NCBI RefSeq assembly: GCF_003097355.1
Contig: NZ_PYUI01000001.1
Span: forward strand, 62,001 to 126,000
DNA length: 64,000 nt
Direction of reading: 5' to 3'
Source: Arthrobacter sp. H-02-3
Lineage (GTDB): Bacteria; Actinomycetota; Actinomycetes; Actinomycetales; Micrococcaceae
Shown piece after piece: positions 62,100 to 64,000 of the stretch. The translations under genes and the position numbers were made by a program. Each line of letters opens with the position of its first letter. Position 1 is the first letter of the stretch. The notes beneath the pieces were generated by a model. The model had not been told where the DNA came from. It saw only the letters and a list, made by a program, of their open reading frames with translations, and did not search any database.

Positions 62100-64000
62100 C
62101 TACTTCCAGCCGGTGGCAGCCAGGAGCCGCTGTTCGAACATGGGGATCATGGTCTGAACGTAGGTCTTGGTCAGGTGGTTGTCGTCCTTGTAGACGTACA
62201 CGTTGCCGACGACCGCGGGGCAGACCCCGTTCGCGCAGATGAAATCGCTCATGTCCATGAGGTGCAGGCCGGGCACCTTGCCACGGTAGGCGTCCAACGG
62301 CGAGGACCCCGCGAGCGACTCCTGCTCGGGCACGTTGCACTCCGCGGCACCCTCGCCGTTCTTCTGGACGCATTCGGGCATGTTGATGTTGAAGCGGGGG
62401 TTGTCGCGGATCCCCACGACGTCCATGCCGGCGTCGGTGAAGGGTTTGATGCCTTCAAGGTACTGCGGCACCTCGGTCTCGAACGGCGCTTCCTTGTGGG
62501 TCAGGGACGCAACCGTGAAGACGGCGTCGGGGTGGTGGTCCAGGACGTACTGCGCGCTGGCCTTGTTGAAGGCGTTGCAGTCCGCGTCCCGCTCCGGTGA
62601 CTCCCCGCCGAAGCGGCAGTTGCCTTTCAGGAGCGTGACGACTTCCCAGCCGTGGCTCTTCGCGATGGGGCCCAGCGCCGCCATGTACTGCTGGGCATGG
62701 GAGTCGCCAAGCACCACGATCCGCTTCGTGACCTTCTCGGGCTTGTTGTTCTGCAGGCAGCCCTGCAGCAGGGGGTCGCTGGGGACGTTCTCGTCCGTGC
62801 ATAGCCCGTCGATGTCGGCCCACTCATTCTTCATCGCCGCCGGCGCGGGGATGATCTTCGCGTCCGGGGTGGGTTTGCCGGCGTTCTCCGGGGCCAGGGC
62901 GGCCGCCCCGGGCGTCAGTTCCTTGGGCTGGGACGCCGCCGCGGCCTCGTCGGCCACGAGCCTGCTCTGCCAGACCGCGACCGGACCTGCCAGCAGGGCA
63001 CCGCAGGCGGCAATCACGACGGCGGTGCGCCAGGCACGGCGCTTCGGCCAGTGCCATTCGCGCAGCGGCTTCTCGACGAAACGGGTGGTGAGAACTGCCA
63101 AAACGATGGACACGCCGACGATGCACAGCCCCTGGACAAGGTTCGGCGCCGTGATGCCCGCCCCGGCAAGGGCCAGGACCAGCAGCGGCCAGTGCCAGAG
63201 GTACAGCGCATAGGAGTTGTCTCCCAGCGACACCAGCGGCTTCCAGGTCAGGAGACGGTCCACGCCGAAGCGGCTGCCGCTTTGTCCGGCGGTAATGATC
63301 GCGGCGGCGGCCAGCGTGGGCCACAGCGCGATGAAGCCGGGAAACGAACGGTCCACGGTCAGCAGCAACCCGCAGGACAGCATGGCCACCAAGCCGGCCC
63401 AGCCCAGCACGACGCGCAGGATCCTGCCGGGCTTCAGATATGGCAGGGCGAGGGCCAGGAGGGAGCCGAGGGCGAATTCCCAGAGTCGGGCGCCGGTGTC
63501 GAAGTAGGCGTGGGCCTGGTTGGTGGCGGTCTGCTGGATCGAGTAGACGAGCGACACGGCGAAGATGGCGCCGAAGGCAGCGGTCAGCAGGGACCGGTAA
63601 CTAAGCAGGGCGCGGTCCTCGCCGGTCCAGCGCCGGAGTAGTCGGGAAAGAAGAGCCGTGCCGGCAAATACGAGGGGCCAGAGCACGAACACCTGTCCCT
63701 GGATCGACAGCGACCAGAAGTGCTGGAGCGGGCTCGCGCCCGAATGGTCCTGGGCGTAGTAGTCGACTGCGCTGTCGGCCAGGAGCCAGTTCTGCCGGTA
63801 TAGCAGGGAGGCCCACGCCTGATCGAGGATGTCCGGCCAGCGGCTCTGAGGCAGGATGGCCCAGGTGCCGGCGAGTACGGCGAGCACCACCACGACGACG
63901 GCGGGCAGCAGTCGCTTGAGCAGGTGCAGCCAGTGGCTCAGGAGCCGCAGGGGGGCACCGGATTCGACCTTCCGCGTGAAGCTGAGGGTCATCAGGAATG
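62100..64000 (-). CDS. OafA-type membrane acyltransferase with SGNH domain (5' end outside window)
   Basis: At least 633 residues are in view and the frame stays open past the right edge; the visible beginning (GFLMTLSFTRKVES-like) corresponds to the end of helix 2 of acyltransferase-3 proteins, so the N-terminal RDI-H region is missing. About nine more membrane helices follow, then a periplasmic-side SGNH hydrolase domain with GDSHAQQYMAAL and the Asp-His pair in KDDNHLTKTY. Such proteins O-acetylate cell-surface polysaccharides or peptidoglycan. Confidence 0.93.
   Translation of the reverse strand, partial: FLMTLSFTRKVESGAPLRLLSHWLHLLKRLLPAVVVVVLAVLAGTWAILPQSRWPDILDQAWASLLYRQNWLLADSAVDYYAQDHSGASPLQHFWSLSIQGQVFVLWPLVFAGTALLSRLLRRWTGEDRALLSYRSLLTAAFGAIFAVSLVYSIQQTATNQAHAYFDTGARLWEFALGSLLALALPYLKPGRILRVVLGWAGLVAMLSCGLLLTVDRSFPGFIALWPTLAAAAIITAGQSGSRFGVDRLLTWKPLVSLGDNSYALYLWHWPLLVLALAGAGITAPNLVQGLCIVGVSIVLAVLTTRFVEKPLREWHWPKRRAWRTAVVIAACGALLAGPVAVWQSRLVADEAAAASQPKELTPGAAALAPENAGKPTPDAKIIPAPAAMKNEWADIDGLCTDENVPSDPLLQGCLQNNKPEKVTKRIVVLGDSHAQQYMAALGPIAKSHGWEVVTLLKGNCRFGGESPERDADCNAFNKASAQYVLDHHPDAVFTVASLTHKEAPFETEVPQYLEGIKPFTDAGMDVVGIRDNPRFNINMPECVQKNGEGAAECNVPEQESLAGSSPLDAYRGKVPGLHLMDMSDFICANGVCPAVVGNVYVYKDDNHLTKTYVQTMIPMFEQRLLAATGWK

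Overview
The window reads as chromosomal DNA of a high-GC Gram-positive actinomycete, most likely Micrococcaceae close to Arthrobacter or Pseudarthrobacter. This rests on the very high third-position GC, frequent GTG and TTG starts, a SepX/GlpR-type divisome protein, a GuaB3-type paralogue, a CmtR-type ArsR sensor and a DUF222/HNH endonuclease. The genus is an inference; no rRNA is present to fix it.

Positions 1 to about 36.8 kb form a dense accessory metal-resistance region. The first 17.5 kb are about copper: the C-terminal end of a multicopper oxidase, an accessory lgt, a DUF3105 protein, a CtaG-like copper protein, a TlpA-like lipoprotein, a decayed copper-storage (Csp/DUF326) gene, a DUF302 protein, two P1B ATPases (one canonical CopA with CPC, one with an unusual CPD motif), three small HMA chaperones and CsoR. 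At least six near-palindromic ATACCCC..GGGGTAT sites sit in front of these units and look like CsoR operators, so a scattered regulon is visible in one stretch.

From 18 to 26 kb come a rifampin-phosphotransferase-like enzyme with a membrane protein and a universal stress protein, then a sulfur module: an MFS carrier and a CstB-like persulfide dioxygenase/rhodanese, divergent from an ArsR-rhodanese fusion regulator with a clear inverted-repeat operator. From 26 to 36 kb come a SHOCT/cupredoxin pair, an NmtR/CzrA-type ArsR with an MFS exporter, a cmtR-CDF-thioredoxin-like operon, a CzcD-type CDF coupled to a DsbA-like protein, CopC with an upstream membrane protein whose stop codon is missing, and a DtxR-family regulator beside mntH, which carries a DtxR/MntR-like operator. 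The region ends in about 0.7 kb of decayed DNA with a truncated gene, directly next to tRNA-Ala(CGC), which suggests an island boundary.

From 36.9 kb to the end the content is ordinary core chromosome: an NAD(P)-binding protein, sepX/glpR, a RimJ-like acetyltransferase, galU (with no glp/moeA gene between galU and the acetyltransferase), 5-formyltetrahydrofolate cyclo-ligase, an FmdB-type zinc-ribbon gene behind a CIRCE-like element, a SAF/CpaB-like protein, a large SF1 helicase-like protein with a Vsr-like nuclease tail and degenerate ATPase motifs, guaA, DUF3817, SURF1, an HNH endonuclease beside imperfect repeats, PTS IIA, glpD, guaB3, an ABC exporter, guaB and a membrane acyltransferase with an SGNH domain that runs off the right edge. 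The purine genes guaA, guaB3 and guaB lie within 15 kb of each other on the same strand.
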